DNA of 64,000 nt from Desulfobacteraceae bacterium (GTDB lineage Bacteria > Desulfobacterota > Desulfobacteria > Desulfobacterales > Desulfobacteraceae). This document shows positions 53,629 through 62,550 of this stretch, in pieces. Numbering within the stretch: the stretch's first letter is position 1; each line of letters opens with the position of its first letter. Under the pieces are notes generated by a model. That model did no database searches and was not told where the DNA came from. It worked only from the letters and a program-made list of their open reading frames with translations. The stretch lies in assembly GCA_024225635.1 (NCBI GenBank), contig JAAEMK010000145.1, forward strand, positions 1 to 64,000. Reading direction: 5' to 3'. Made by a program: the position numbers and the translations under genes.

Positions 53629-55149
53629 ATGAACAAAATGATGCAGAAACATTGGATCATGGCCATCGCCCTGGCAGTAACCCTATGGATGTCGACCGCC
53701 CCGGTACAAGGTCGAAACTTTGGCCGAACCGGCCCGGAACCCGGCAGAGAGCAGGGCAATCCCATGGATCGCCTGGACACGGACGGGGACGGGAGCCTGT
53801 CCCAGGATGAATTCCCTGGACCGGACGACCACTTTCTCATGTTTGACAAGGACGGAAACGGCTTTCTGGACAGCACGGAACTGCCCAAGGGGCCGCCTCC
53901 CCGGCAAAACATGGGCCACCACCAGGCCCCCCCGGCAGATCCGGCAGATCCGGGCCAGGGGACCGTACCAGCGGAGACAACCACAGACCAGACAGGGCAG
54001 TACACGGTTGTTGATACGGACACGATTACCTTTTACAGTGACATGCATGAAATATCGGAACCGTTTTTCGGCGAAACCTTTTACGGCCAGGATGCCACCT
54101 ACCAGGGCAATTCCCCGGCTTACACGGACAATGGCGACGGCACCGTCACCGACATGAACACAGGACTCATGTGGCAGAAAAACCCGGGGCAGAAAAAAAC
54201 CTGGGATGAAGCCCAGGCGGAAATTGCCTCCTTTGAACTGGCAGGGCATCAAGACTGGCGGCTGCCGACTATCAAGGAGCTCTACTCCTTAATCCTGTTT
54301 TCCGGCATTGATCCCAATGTTGAAGAAACCGACACCCAGGGCCTGACCCCTTTCATCGACACCCGTTTTTTTGATTTCAGCTACGGAGATACCCTTGCCG
54401 GTGAGCGGATAATCGATTCCCAGTTCATGTCGGCCACACGGTATGTCAGCACCACCATGAACGGCGACGAAACGGTATTCGGGGTCAATTTCGCCGACGG
54501 CCGGATCAAGGGCTATCCCGTCATCATGCACGGCACCGGAAAAGAATTCTACGTCCTCTATGTCCGCGGCAACACGGAATACGGAAAGAACAATTTCATA
54601 GACAACCGGGACGGCACCATTACGGATCTTGCCACGGGTCTTATGTGGATGAGGCATGATTCGGGCCGCTTCAATGCCGGTGAAACAGGCACCGGCGCCA
54701 TGAACTGGGAAGAATCCCTGGCATGGGCGGAAGACCTCGAGTATGCCGATTATTCGGACTGGCGCCTCCCGGATGCAAAAGAACTTCAAACCATCGTGGA
54801 TTACACCCGGTCCCCGGCAACCACCCGGTCTCCGGCCATTGATCCCAGTTTTTCGGTGACGGCCATCATGGATGAGGGCGGCAACACCAATTACCCCTAT
54901 TTCTGGTCCGGCACCACCCACAAAGGCATGCACGCCGGGGACAGGACGGTATACATCTCCTTTGGCGAGGCCCTGGGGTATATGCAGGCCCCTGACGGCA
55001 CCCATGAACTGATGGACGTCCACGGCGCAGGGGCCCAACGAAGCGATCCCAAGACGGGAGATCCATCGGATTATCCCCTGGGCCGGGGTCCCCAGGGCGA
55101 TGTCATCCGGATCTATAATTTCGTAAGATGTGTCAGGAGCGTCAACTGA
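53629..55149 (+). CDS. Exported EF-hand and DUF1566 (Lcl C-terminal) protein
   Basis: 506 residues from the ATG at 53629 (GAGGA 9 bases upstream). A signal peptide (MAIALAVTLWMSTAPVQG) is followed by two EF-hand loops, DTDGDGSLSQDE and DKDGNGFLDSTE, a Pro/Gln-rich linker, and two DUF1566/Lcl-type repeats (GLMWQKN with DWRLPTIKELYSLI; GLMWMRHD with WRLPDAKELQTIV). It is probably periplasmic or extracellular and calcium-binding. It is transcribed away from the two-component genes, suggesting it is their target. Confidence 0.85.
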   Translation: MNKMMQKHWIMAIALAVTLWMSTAPVQGRNFGRTGPEPGREQGNPMDRLDTDGDGSLSQDEFPGPDDHFLMFDKDGNGFLDSTELPKGPPPRQNMGHHQAPPADPADPGQGTVPAETTTDQTGQYTVVDTDTITFYSDMHEISEPFFGETFYGQDATYQGNSPAYTDNGDGTVTDMNTGLMWQKNPGQKKTWDEAQAEIASFELAGHQDWRLPTIKELYSLILFSGIDPNVEETDTQGLTPFIDTRFFDFSYGDTLAGERIIDSQFMSATRYVSTTMNGDETVFGVNFADGRIKGYPVIMHGTGKEFYVLYVRGNTEYGKNNFIDNRDGTITDLATGLMWMRHDSGRFNAGETGTGAMNWEESLAWAEDLEYADYSDWRLPDAKELQTIVDYTRSPATTRSPAIDPSFSVTAIMDEGGNTNYPYFWSGTTHKGMHAGDRTVYISFGEALGYMQAPDGTHELMDVHGAGAQRSDPKTGDPSDYPLGRGPQGDVIRIYNFVRCVRSVN

Positions 55150-55197
55150 CCCGGATATTCCACGGACTTTTCCGGCAGAACAGGGAAGCAGATACCT

Positions 55198-55229
55198 GCA
55201 ATAAGCTAATAAGCCAGGGTCTGACCCCG
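55198..55229. repeat. Short dispersed repeat containing AATAAGCCAGGGTCTG, second copy
   Basis: GCAATAAGCTAATAAGCCAG then GGTCTGACCCCG matches 51191-51222 with two differences. It lies between the converging EF-hand and SprT/DUF2786 genes. Confidence 0.6.
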
Positions 55230-55231
55230 AT

Positions 55232-56359
55232 TTATTTTAGCAGCTTTCCCGTGTTGACGCCGCTTTCGGCGATGGCCTTGGATACGACAAGATCCTTGCC
55301 CTTTTCAAGGCCGTCGCTGTAGGCCTCCCTGCTGGTGCTGGCATGAACCCTGCTGGTGCTCCTGACCCTTGGATAGCGCCGGTCTACATAGGCGGCAAGC
55401 TGCCCGTCCTTGACGGGGACCAGCGCCTGGTCACGGCCCTCTTCCGTCTGTGCGCACCGCTGTTTTTGGCTCTGGTCCAGCTTCTGCCTGAATCCAAGGA
55501 CAACCCCTGTCATGTATCCGGACCTGGCGCGGCAGGAGGGGTTGGCGGCCTTGTAATCCTTCCAGCTCTTCAAGGCGTAATTGAGCACAAAGGCGAACAC
55601 ATAATCCGCGATTCTCACATTGGTGGGGGTGCCGCTGATCTCAAGGGCCCGCCCCATCTTTCCCCGGTCCGGAAGATACACGGGAACCCAAACCGGTTTG
55701 ACAAAGTAGTGGGCATGGAGGATGCCGGCGGCAAGGCTTTCGGCCTGGGTGCGTTTCAGGGAGGGCGTTGTGATGATGATGCTCTCGAAATTTCTCTTTT
55801 CATTGGATTTAATGTGCTCAAGATTGTACCTTGCGATGAGCTCTCCCGCCTTGGCCGCGGCAAGCTCAGCCTCGTGACGGTTCCGGGAGGTTGCAAGGCC
55901 CATGAGCTTCTTGACCTTGAGCATGATCCGGTCGTTCTCCGACGCGCCCTCTCCCCACACCCGCTCCTCCAGGCTCTTGTAGGTGCCCGAGGCTTTGGGA
56001 TTGGCGCCGATGGCGGCGCAGCACGCAACAAAACGCCTGCCGTGGGGCTTCTCGTTCCGGGATTCGGCAAAGGTGGATGCCAGCTGGTGGGCCATTTCGT
56101 GGCGGAGCACCTCACACACGGAATCCCAGCGGCCCTTTCGCACAAGCTCCCGGCCCAGGCTGATCTCCCCCAGCAAGGGGTCCCACTGGCCCAGGGTGCT
56201 CTTCATTTCACTGATGAGAATCCCCGGCCGCTTCAACCGGGCCGCAAGGGTTGGCTCCCTCAGGCTCAATCCCCATACCACCTGCTCCCATTCATGGTAA
56301 AGCATTGCCAGGATGCCCTGCTCAAGCTCCTGGCTGATCTCTCCCCTTGTTTTATCCAC
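55232..56359 (-). CDS. SprT-like/DUF2786 protein
   Basis: 375 residues from a GTG at 56359 with GGAGG 6 bases before it. The N-terminal SprT-like zinc metalloprotease motif is VLRHEMAHQLAS (HExxH), the middle has the DUF2786 stretch KVKKLMGLATSRNRHEAELA, and a longer C-terminal region contains AESLAAGILHAHYF. SprT-like proteases in eukaryotes (Spartan) degrade DNA-crosslinked proteins; bacterial relatives are little studied. The joint domain order suggests phage- or DNA-related origin, but the neighbours are ordinary. Confidence 0.75.
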   Translation of the reverse strand: MDKTRGEISQELEQGILAMLYHEWEQVVWGLSLREPTLAARLKRPGILISEMKSTLGQWDPLLGEISLGRELVRKGRWDSVCEVLRHEMAHQLASTFAESRNEKPHGRRFVACCAAIGANPKASGTYKSLEERVWGEGASENDRIMLKVKKLMGLATSRNRHEAELAAAKAGELIARYNLEHIKSNEKRNFESIIITTPSLKRTQAESLAAGILHAHYFVKPVWVPVYLPDRGKMGRALEISGTPTNVRIADYVFAFVLNYALKSWKDYKAANPSCRARSGYMTGVVLGFRQKLDQSQKQRCAQTEEGRDQALVPVKDGQLAAYVDRRYPRVRSTSRVHASTSREAYSDGLEKGKDLVVSKAIAESGVNTGKLLK

Positions 56360-56431
56360 TCCATCCTCCGGACATTTCTGTGTTTTTTTTACCCCCTCCC
56401 TTTACCACGAACCCTCCCAGGGATTCAAGCC

Positions 56432-56462
56432 TTGTGAAATGATTCAGGGTTGCGTTTCACAA
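56432..56462 (+). promoter_or_regulatory. Inverted repeat TTGTGAAA/TTTCACAA upstream of the PEP-synthase-like gene
   Basis: Eight-base perfect arms (56432-56439 and 56455-56462) with a 15-base spacer, about 70 bases before the start. It may be an operator or a leader hairpin. No factor can be assigned. Confidence 0.3.
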
Positions 56463-56532
56463 TAACTCCTGGTAAACCTTGAGAGACGATCCAATGTCAC
56501 CAGCATCAGACTCCATATCGGGAGGAGTATCC

Positions 56533-59067
56533 ATGCTGATCAAGAACCTGTTCAAATTCTGGACGTTTCAGGTATTTTCGCCGGGAACCCTTGTAAAGGA
56601 AAAATATGAGGCGTTCAAATCCCTCCTGGCCCAGGATGCCTGCGCCCATGAAACCATGGCAGAACTCGAGGCGATACTTTACAACCGCAACCGGGTGGAT
56701 CTCCAGGCCGTTGCAAAGGAATACGACCGCCTGGCAGCCTGTGTCTCCGCCATGGTGGCATCGCTTTTGAAAATGCACCCCTCCCGCAACGCGCCCCTTG
56801 ACACCTATTACAGGAAATTCGACGCCTATGTCCGGTTCCTGCTGTATCCTGGCAAGGTGGATACCGCCCCCCCCTTTGCCATCCAGGTTGACGAAATTCC
56901 CCCGGACAGCCTTCCCCTTGTGGGGACAAAGGCCTTGAACCTTGCCGGGATCAACCGGGAGCTCGGCCTGCCCGTGCCCCGGGGATTCGTGGTCACCACA
57001 AACGCATTCCACTGTTTTCTCAACCACAACCGCCTGAACCGGGTGATCAACGATACCCTTGCCCGGCTCGATATCCATTGCCCCCAGAGCCTTGCAAAAT
57101 CGGCCCGGGAACTCACATCCATGATCATGGAGGCCAGCGTGCCCCCTGGGGTGAAGTCGGCCATGGTCCAGGCGCTTGCCGCCCTGGACCGCTCCCGCAA
57201 CGTCCCCCTTACCCTGGCCGTCCGCAGCAGCGGTGTGGGAGAGGACACCATCGCCTCCTTTGCCGGCCAGTACCAAACCCTTCTCCATGTGAATGAAGCC
57301 GAGGTTATCCATGCCTACAAGCAGGTGATCGCGAGCAAATACGATGCCCGGGCCCTGTTTTACAGGATCAGCCGCGGCCTCCTTGACCATGCAACCCCCA
57401 TGGCGGTCCTGGTCCTTGAAATGGTCCATCCCGCGGCCAGCGGCATCGTCTACACCCGCCCCATCGATTCCCCGGATACCGGCTCCCTGTCGATCCAGGC
57501 GGTTTCGGGCCTGGGCGACACCCTTGTGGGGGGAGACGTCTCCCCGGACAATCCCATCCTGGCAGAAAGGAAATCCGACGGCACCATTGGCGATATCCAT
57601 GAAAACATCGTGCATCCTCTCCTTGACCGCCGGGCGATCACAACCCTTGCCCGTTGGGGAGTCCTCCTCGAGACCTTTTTCGCCTCCCCACAGGACATGG
57701 AATGGACCATGGACGCTGCCGGCCGCCTCTTCATTCTCCAGTCAAGACCCCTGAACATCGCCCCGGCCCCTCCGGCTGCCCCCAAACCCGCCACGGCCGG
57801 TACAATTGCCGATCCCGTTCTGATCCGGGGGGGAGAGACCGCCTCCCCGGGCAGGGGCTGCGGCCGGGTGTTTCAAGCGGTCCCCCCCCTTGACAGCCAC
57901 GATTTTCCCGAAGGAGCCGTGGTGGTGTCACGGAGCGCCTCCCCCGACCTTGTGCTTGCCCTGGAGCGGGCAAGCGCCGTGGTGACCGACCTTGGCTCCT
58001 CTTCCGGGCATCTGGCAACGGTGGCAAGGGAGTTCAACATTCCCGCCCTTGTGAACACCGGCAATGCCACCTCAGCGCTGATCCAGGGTGACCGGATCAC
58101 CGTGGATGCCGACAACCGGGTTGTTTACCAGGGAGAAATGGCATCCGATCCCTCGCCGGAAGCGAACGGAGCGGATAATTTTGAAACAACACCCTTCATG
58201 AGAACCCTGGGGAATCTCATGGCGTTCATCTCCCCCTTGAGCCTGCTGGACCCGGACGCACCCGGGTTCAGCCCGGAAGGATGCCGCTCCATGCACGACA
58301 TCATCCGGTTTGCCCATGAGACGGCGATCCAGGAGATGTTCGCCCTGGGAAACCGCAAAGGAGGAAGGATAAAGGGCGCCCGGAAGCTTATATCCGGGCT
58401 TCCCATGCTCTTCTATCTCCTGGATGTGGGGGGCGGCATCAGGGAAACCGCTGCCGACCCAAAGCAGGCTGCCGACCCAAAGCAGGCTGCCGACCCAAAG
58501 CAGGTGACCCTGGCGGAGATCACGAGTCTTCCGTTGAAGGCATTGTTCAACGGCCTGAAGCACCCCGGCATCCGCTGGTCAAACATCACCCATTTTGACT
58601 GGGAAAGCCACGACAGGATCGTAATGGCCGGGGGAATCATCAGTGCCGACGCCCCCCGGTTCGGCAGCTATGCCGTTTTTTCCAGCGATTATCTCAACCT
58701 CAACCTGAGGTTCGGCTACCACTTCGTGATCCTTGACACCCTCTGCACAAGCATCCCGACGGATAACTATATCCTGTTCAGGTTCTCGGGCGGCGGCGGG
58801 GATGCCCGGGGACGGGCCTTGAGGGCAGGCTTTATCGAGGGAGTCCTGAAGCATCTGGACTTTGCCATCCACTCCAAGGGAGATCTGGTGGATGCCAGGT
58901 TTCAAATGGGAGAACCGGCAGACCTCACAAACCGCCTGGATATGGTCGGCCGCCTTATGGGCGCCACCCGGTTGATGGATATGTATCTGACGGAGAATGC
59001 CGACGTGGACCACCTGGTTGACGATTTCATGAACGGAAGGTATGATTTCAGTTCAACCAGCAGTTGA
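56533..59067 (+). CDS. PEP-synthase-like protein with novel C-terminal domain
   Basis: About 844 residues from the ATG at 56533, which has GGAGG 7 bases upstream; the frame also opens at a TTG at 56479. A N-terminal region of about 120 residues is followed by a PPDK_N ATP-grasp domain (LAVRSSGVGEDT, FAGQYQTLLHVN) and the swivelling phosphohistidine domain (TDLGSSSGHLATVAREFNIPALV, His493). The usual PEP-binding TIM barrel is missing; instead about 290 residues of unrecognised sequence follow. A three-fold 18-base repeat lies in it. It could phosphorylate a different acceptor. The next gene is a phosphatase. Confidence 0.75.
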   Translation: MLIKNLFKFWTFQVFSPGTLVKEKYEAFKSLLAQDACAHETMAELEAILYNRNRVDLQAVAKEYDRLAACVSAMVASLLKMHPSRNAPLDTYYRKFDAYVRFLLYPGKVDTAPPFAIQVDEIPPDSLPLVGTKALNLAGINRELGLPVPRGFVVTTNAFHCFLNHNRLNRVINDTLARLDIHCPQSLAKSARELTSMIMEASVPPGVKSAMVQALAALDRSRNVPLTLAVRSSGVGEDTIASFAGQYQTLLHVNEAEVIHAYKQVIASKYDARALFYRISRGLLDHATPMAVLVLEMVHPAASGIVYTRPIDSPDTGSLSIQAVSGLGDTLVGGDVSPDNPILAERKSDGTIGDIHENIVHPLLDRRAITTLARWGVLLETFFASPQDMEWTMDAAGRLFILQSRPLNIAPAPPAAPKPATAGTIADPVLIRGGETASPGRGCGRVFQAVPPLDSHDFPEGAVVVSRSASPDLVLALERASAVVTDLGSSSGHLATVAREFNIPALVNTGNATSALIQGDRITVDADNRVVYQGEMASDPSPEANGADNFETTPFMRTLGNLMAFISPLSLLDPDAPGFSPEGCRSMHDIIRFAHETAIQEMFALGNRKGGRIKGARKLISGLPMLFYLLDVGGGIRETAADPKQAADPKQAADPKQVTLAEITSLPLKALFNGLKHPGIRWSNITHFDWESHDRIVMAGGIISADAPRFGSYAVFSSDYLNLNLRFGYHFVILDTLCTSIPTDNYILFRFSGGGGDARGRALRAGFIEGVLKHLDFAIHSKGDLVDARFQMGEPADLTNRLDMVGRLMGATRLMDMYLTENADVDHLVDDFMNGRYDFSSTSS
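58450..58503 (+). repeat. Three tandem 18-base units in the PEP-synthase-like gene
   Basis: GCTGCCGACCCAAAGCAG occurs three times without change and encodes (AADPKQ)3. It is in frame, in a linker of the C-terminal domain, and probably varies by slippage. Confidence 0.9.
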
Positions 59068-59090
59068 GTGCTTAGAAGAAGGAGGACCCT

Positions 59091-60098
59091 ATGCCTGACT
59101 ACAATATCTCCTGGGTGACGTCCCAGCTTGCCGTTGGCCGTGCCCCCATGTCCTATGCAGAACTCGATCTCATCCGCGCCCAGGGCATTGATGCCATTAT
59201 CAACCTCTGTGCCGAATTCAGCGACCTCCACGAGTTGGAGGAGGGGTCCGGATTCGAGGTGTTCTATCTTCCTGTATGGGACGACGAGGCCCCGGCCATG
59301 GAAGAGATGGAAACCGGCCTTGCCTGGCTGGACGAGGCCATCTACCTGGGCAAAAAAGTGCTGGTGCATTGCCGCCACGGCATCGGACGAAGCGGCACCC
59401 TGGTCTCCTCCTATCTTTTGAGAAAGGGGCTCGACCTGAAGGGCGCGGCCAAAAAGCTGAAACTCACCCGGGCAGCCCCGACCAGCCCCACCCAGAAAAA
59501 ACTGTTAAAACGGTATGGGAAACGCTCCGGCACCCTGACCATCCGGGAACCGAGTCTGGAACATCGCAATACCGTGGATCTTACCCCCTATATTGACGAT
59601 TATGAAGCACTGATTCAGAAGATCAGCATCCATGTGGAAGCGGCATCCAAGGCCTGCGGATACCGGTTTGAATGCGGGTCAAAACACCACCAATGCTGCT
59701 TTGAACCCTTTGAGATCCAATTGATCGAGGCGATCTGCCTCCACCGGAAGATCAACCGGAGCCTGACCAGCGACCTCAGGGAGACCGTGATCGCGGAGGC
59801 CCGGAACATGGATAACACCCGGACCGCCCCCTGCCCCCTGTTTCAGGATGAGGGAGGGGTGCTCCATGAATTCCGGCCCATCCGATGCCGTATCCACGGG
59901 GTCCCCCAGGGCCTGATCGACGAGCACACCCTCCAGGCCCGGCTCACCACCCTTTCGAGCAATGTGTTCCTGGCACTCTCCGGCCGGTTTCCAGGTAAGG
60001 CCCCTCTCGGTTTCTCCATTGCCCAGGTGGTGTCCGGAAAATTCATCGAGGAATACTTCCAGTTGATCGCGCGCCTGTCAAGCCGGTCCAGGCGCTAA
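59091..60098 (+). CDS. Dual-specificity phosphatase fused to a YkgJ-like Cys-cluster domain
   Basis: 335 residues. The N-terminal half is a DSP-type phosphatase with the CX5R loop HCRHGIGRSGT (C94, R100) and a probable general-acid Asp in VWDDEAP. The C-terminal half has Cys residues at 189, 195, 202, 203, 216, 248 and 266 with the order C...C...CC...PCPLF...FRPIRCR, like YkgJ-family metal or cluster proteins. The joint is unusual. A good ribosome-binding site precedes the ATG, 24 bases after the PEP-synthase-like gene. Its stop overlaps the next (convergent) gene in a CTAA. Confidence 0.8.
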   Translation: MPDYNISWVTSQLAVGRAPMSYAELDLIRAQGIDAIINLCAEFSDLHELEEGSGFEVFYLPVWDDEAPAMEEMETGLAWLDEAIYLGKKVLVHCRHGIGRSGTLVSSYLLRKGLDLKGAAKKLKLTRAAPTSPTQKKLLKRYGKRSGTLTIREPSLEHRNTVDLTPYIDDYEALIQKISIHVEAASKACGYRFECGSKHHQCCFEPFEIQLIEAICLHRKINRSLTSDLRETVIAEARNMDNTRTAPCPLFQDEGGVLHEFRPIRCRIHGVPQGLIDEHTLQARLTTLSSNVFLALSGRFPGKAPLGFSIAQVVSGKFIEEYFQLIARLSSRSRR

Positions 60099-60454
60099 CC
60101 GGCCAGCAGGGCCGCCACCTTCTCCTCCAGCTCTTCCATGTCAATGGGCTTGACACAATACTCTCCGGCGCCCAGATCCAGGGCCTCCCTGGCTGTCTCC
60201 AGGGAGGGATAGCCCGTGAGCATGAGGACCCGGATCGCGGGTACCGCCTTTTTCAGCATTTCCAGCACCTCAACACCGCTGAGCCGTTTAAGCTTGATAT
60301 CCAGAATGGCCAGGTCCACCGGATGGGAGGCGGCATAGGCAATGGCCTCCTCCTCCTCGGTAAAGGTGATCACCTCATGCCCTTTTCTCGACAGGATCCG
60401 CCTGATCAGGATAACCGCGTCCAGCACATCGTCCAATACCAATATCGTTGCCAT
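60095..60454 (-). CDS. Single-domain response regulator
   Basis: 119 residues from the ATG at 60454, which has AAGGAGAGG upstream. Receiver residues are intact: VLDD pocket, phosphoacceptor Asp in LAILDIKLKRLSG, Thr in LMLTGYPS and Lys in YCVKPID. There is no output domain. It follows the sensor kinase gene by about 37 bases, so it may be a phosphorelay intermediate or act by protein contact. Confidence 0.88.
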   Translation of the reverse strand: MATILVLDDVLDAVILIRRILSRKGHEVITFTEEEEAIAYAASHPVDLAILDIKLKRLSGVEVLEMLKKAVPAIRVLMLTGYPSLETAREALDLGAGEYCVKPIDMEELEEKVAALLAG

Positions 60455-60490
60455 GCCCTCTCCTTTATCAAACATACCGTCCCCCGTGCT

Positions 60491-62545
60491 TTAAGCCCGG
60501 GAAGACGCTGAACCATTCACCCCGGCGCCGTTGTTCACAGGCAGATACACGAAAAAGCCCGTGCCAGGTCCCTGGCCGTCCCTCCGGTCCATTTCCGGCA
60601 CAAGGGGACTTTTCACTTCAATTGTTCCGCCGAGCTCCTTGATAATGCCAAAAGTGACCGACAGACCAAGCCCGGTTCCCCTGCCCACCCCCTTGGTGGT
60701 GAAAAAGGGATCAAAGATTTTTTTCATGTTGGCGGAACTGATTCCATGGCCGGTATCCGAAACCGAAACCAGAAGCTCGCCCTGTTGCTTGAGATAATTG
60801 GTCTTGATGGTGATGACGCCCCCATCCCCCATGGCATCCAGGGCGTTTTTGAGCAGGTTGACGAACACCTGCTTCAGCTTTTCCTCATCCCCCTTCACCG
60901 GCGGCAGATGCGCGCCATAGGCCCTTTTGATCACCACCAGCTCCAGGTTGAAGCTGTGTTCCACAACGGAAAGCACATCCTCCACGGCTTGATTGATGTC
61001 TACCTCGGAAACCACGCTCTCCACGGGCCTTGAAAATTTCAACAGATCGGCCACGATCCTGCTGGCGATCTTTGTCTGCTTCACGATGATCCTGAGATCT
61101 TCCTGATCCTGGCTGGAATCCTCCACCGCCTCCAAAAGCAGCTGGGCATACCCCAGGATAACGCCAAGGGGGGTATTGATCTCATGGGCAATGCCTGCGG
61201 CAAGCTGGCCCAGGGACTCCATCTTCTGGGCCTGGGTTAGCTGCTCCTGGACCCTTTTGAATTCCGTGATGTCCCGGCCGCTGCACAACAGCCCGCTGAT
61301 TTGCGCATTGCCCTCTAATATGGGAATTTTCACCAGGTGGTACCACTTGATGCAATTGCCTTTAACGACCCTGTTCTCCTTGTCCAGAGGCTCCCCCGTT
61401 AAAAAGAGATCAAGGTCTTCCTGGTGATAAACTTCGGCCTGTTTTCCAGGAAACACGTCAAAGGTGGTCTTCCCTATAATCTCATCCTCGGTCTTACCCA
61501 GCATCTTGCAGAAAGCCCAGTTCACGGAGATGTACACCCCGTTACGGTCCTGGAGGGAGATGAAGTCGGGAACCGTATCAAGGATGGTCCTGAGAACGTT
61601 CTTCTGCTTTTTCAAGGTCTTGTCCGCCGCCTCAAGACCTGACAGATTATTTTTCAACGACAGAATCATGGAGTCGAAACTCTCGGCCAGGCTCTGGATC
61701 TCGTCGCCTGCGCATTTCCTGTAAACCGCGCAATTCCGGCAGCTGCTGATGGTCCCGGCATAATCCCCCTCCACACAGGTGGGGCAGAGGGTCCCCGCCG
61801 TATACCAGCAACGGTGATACAGGTTGCCGTAGGCGGGACACTCGGTTCTGTGGCAGGCCATGATGTCCCAGCAATTTTTCTTTAACAGGGGTGCCGTATG
61901 AATATCCAGGTCCCCACGCAAGGCCCGTTCCGTGGAGTCGTGGAGCCGCTTGATGCTTTGGGTGACGGGACGGACGAGAAAGGTGGCCGCGAACACGGCG
62001 ATCAGGATCACGAACAGGGTCGAAAGAAGGGCGCTCACCATGATACGGTTAAAGGTCTTCTCTATCCGGGTGGTGAAAAGACCGATCCGCAGGGTTCCCA
62101 GGCGGTCCCTCCCGACAAATACGGGAACGGCGTAGTCATAGACAAGGTTGTCCCCGGTATCAAGGGGGCGCATGGAGTATCGATGGAAGTTCGAGACAAC
62201 ATTCACAGGTATCAGCTCAACCGGGAAACCGCCCTTGAAGGTGTGAACCAGGGGCTTTTGATCGTTGTTCAGGACAAAGGTGTAGGAGATGTCATCACTG
62301 AGCCGGACGGTCTCGTCCACCAGGGTCTTCATACGCAGAAAATCCATGGCGAGCAAGGGTTCGACCATCCGGGCCGACAGGTTCACGGCAAGGGAAACGC
62401 CCCGGTTCCTGTTCTCTTCCAGGAGGGACTCCTTCATGATCCTCGTGACCAGGAAAAAAATCACCAGCCCCAATAGCAGGAGCAGGGAAAACATGCCCAG
62501 GTAAATCTTGGAGCGAACCCCCGGTTTTATCGGCCAGATCTTCAT
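60491..62545 (-). CDS. Two-CW sensor histidine kinase with PAS domain
   Basis: About 684 residues. Membrane helices near 15-37 and 170-192 frame a periplasmic sensor; a HAMP segment follows. A Cys-rich two-CW type region occupies about 227-280 (CWDIMACHRTECPAYG, CWYTAGTLCPTC, CRNCAVYRKC). A PAS domain, HisKA (AGIAHEINTPLGVILG) and HATPase (DTGHGISSANMKKIFDPFFTTKG, GRGTGLGLSV) complete it. The Cys cluster may bind a metal or Fe-S cluster. The gene overlaps the PhnD-like gene (GTG at 62551 or ATG at 62545), so the lipoprotein is probably its ligand-binding partner. Confidence 0.92.
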   Translation of the reverse strand: MKIWPIKPGVRSKIYLGMFSLLLLLGLVIFFLVTRIMKESLLEENRNRGVSLAVNLSARMVEPLLAMDFLRMKTLVDETVRLSDDISYTFVLNNDQKPLVHTFKGGFPVELIPVNVVSNFHRYSMRPLDTGDNLVYDYAVPVFVGRDRLGTLRIGLFTTRIEKTFNRIMVSALLSTLFVILIAVFAATFLVRPVTQSIKRLHDSTERALRGDLDIHTAPLLKKNCWDIMACHRTECPAYGNLYHRCWYTAGTLCPTCVEGDYAGTISSCRNCAVYRKCAGDEIQSLAESFDSMILSLKNNLSGLEAADKTLKKQKNVLRTILDTVPDFISLQDRNGVYISVNWAFCKMLGKTEDEIIGKTTFDVFPGKQAEVYHQEDLDLFLTGEPLDKENRVVKGNCIKWYHLVKIPILEGNAQISGLLCSGRDITEFKRVQEQLTQAQKMESLGQLAAGIAHEINTPLGVILGYAQLLLEAVEDSSQDQEDLRIIVKQTKIASRIVADLLKFSRPVESVVSEVDINQAVEDVLSVVEHSFNLELVVIKRAYGAHLPPVKGDEEKLKQVFVNLLKNALDAMGDGGVITIKTNYLKQQGELLVSVSDTGHGISSANMKKIFDPFFTTKGVGRGTGLGLSVTFGIIKELGGTIEVKSPLVPEMDRRDGQGPGTGFFVYLPVNNGAGVNGSASSRA

Positions 62546-62550
62546 GGTCA

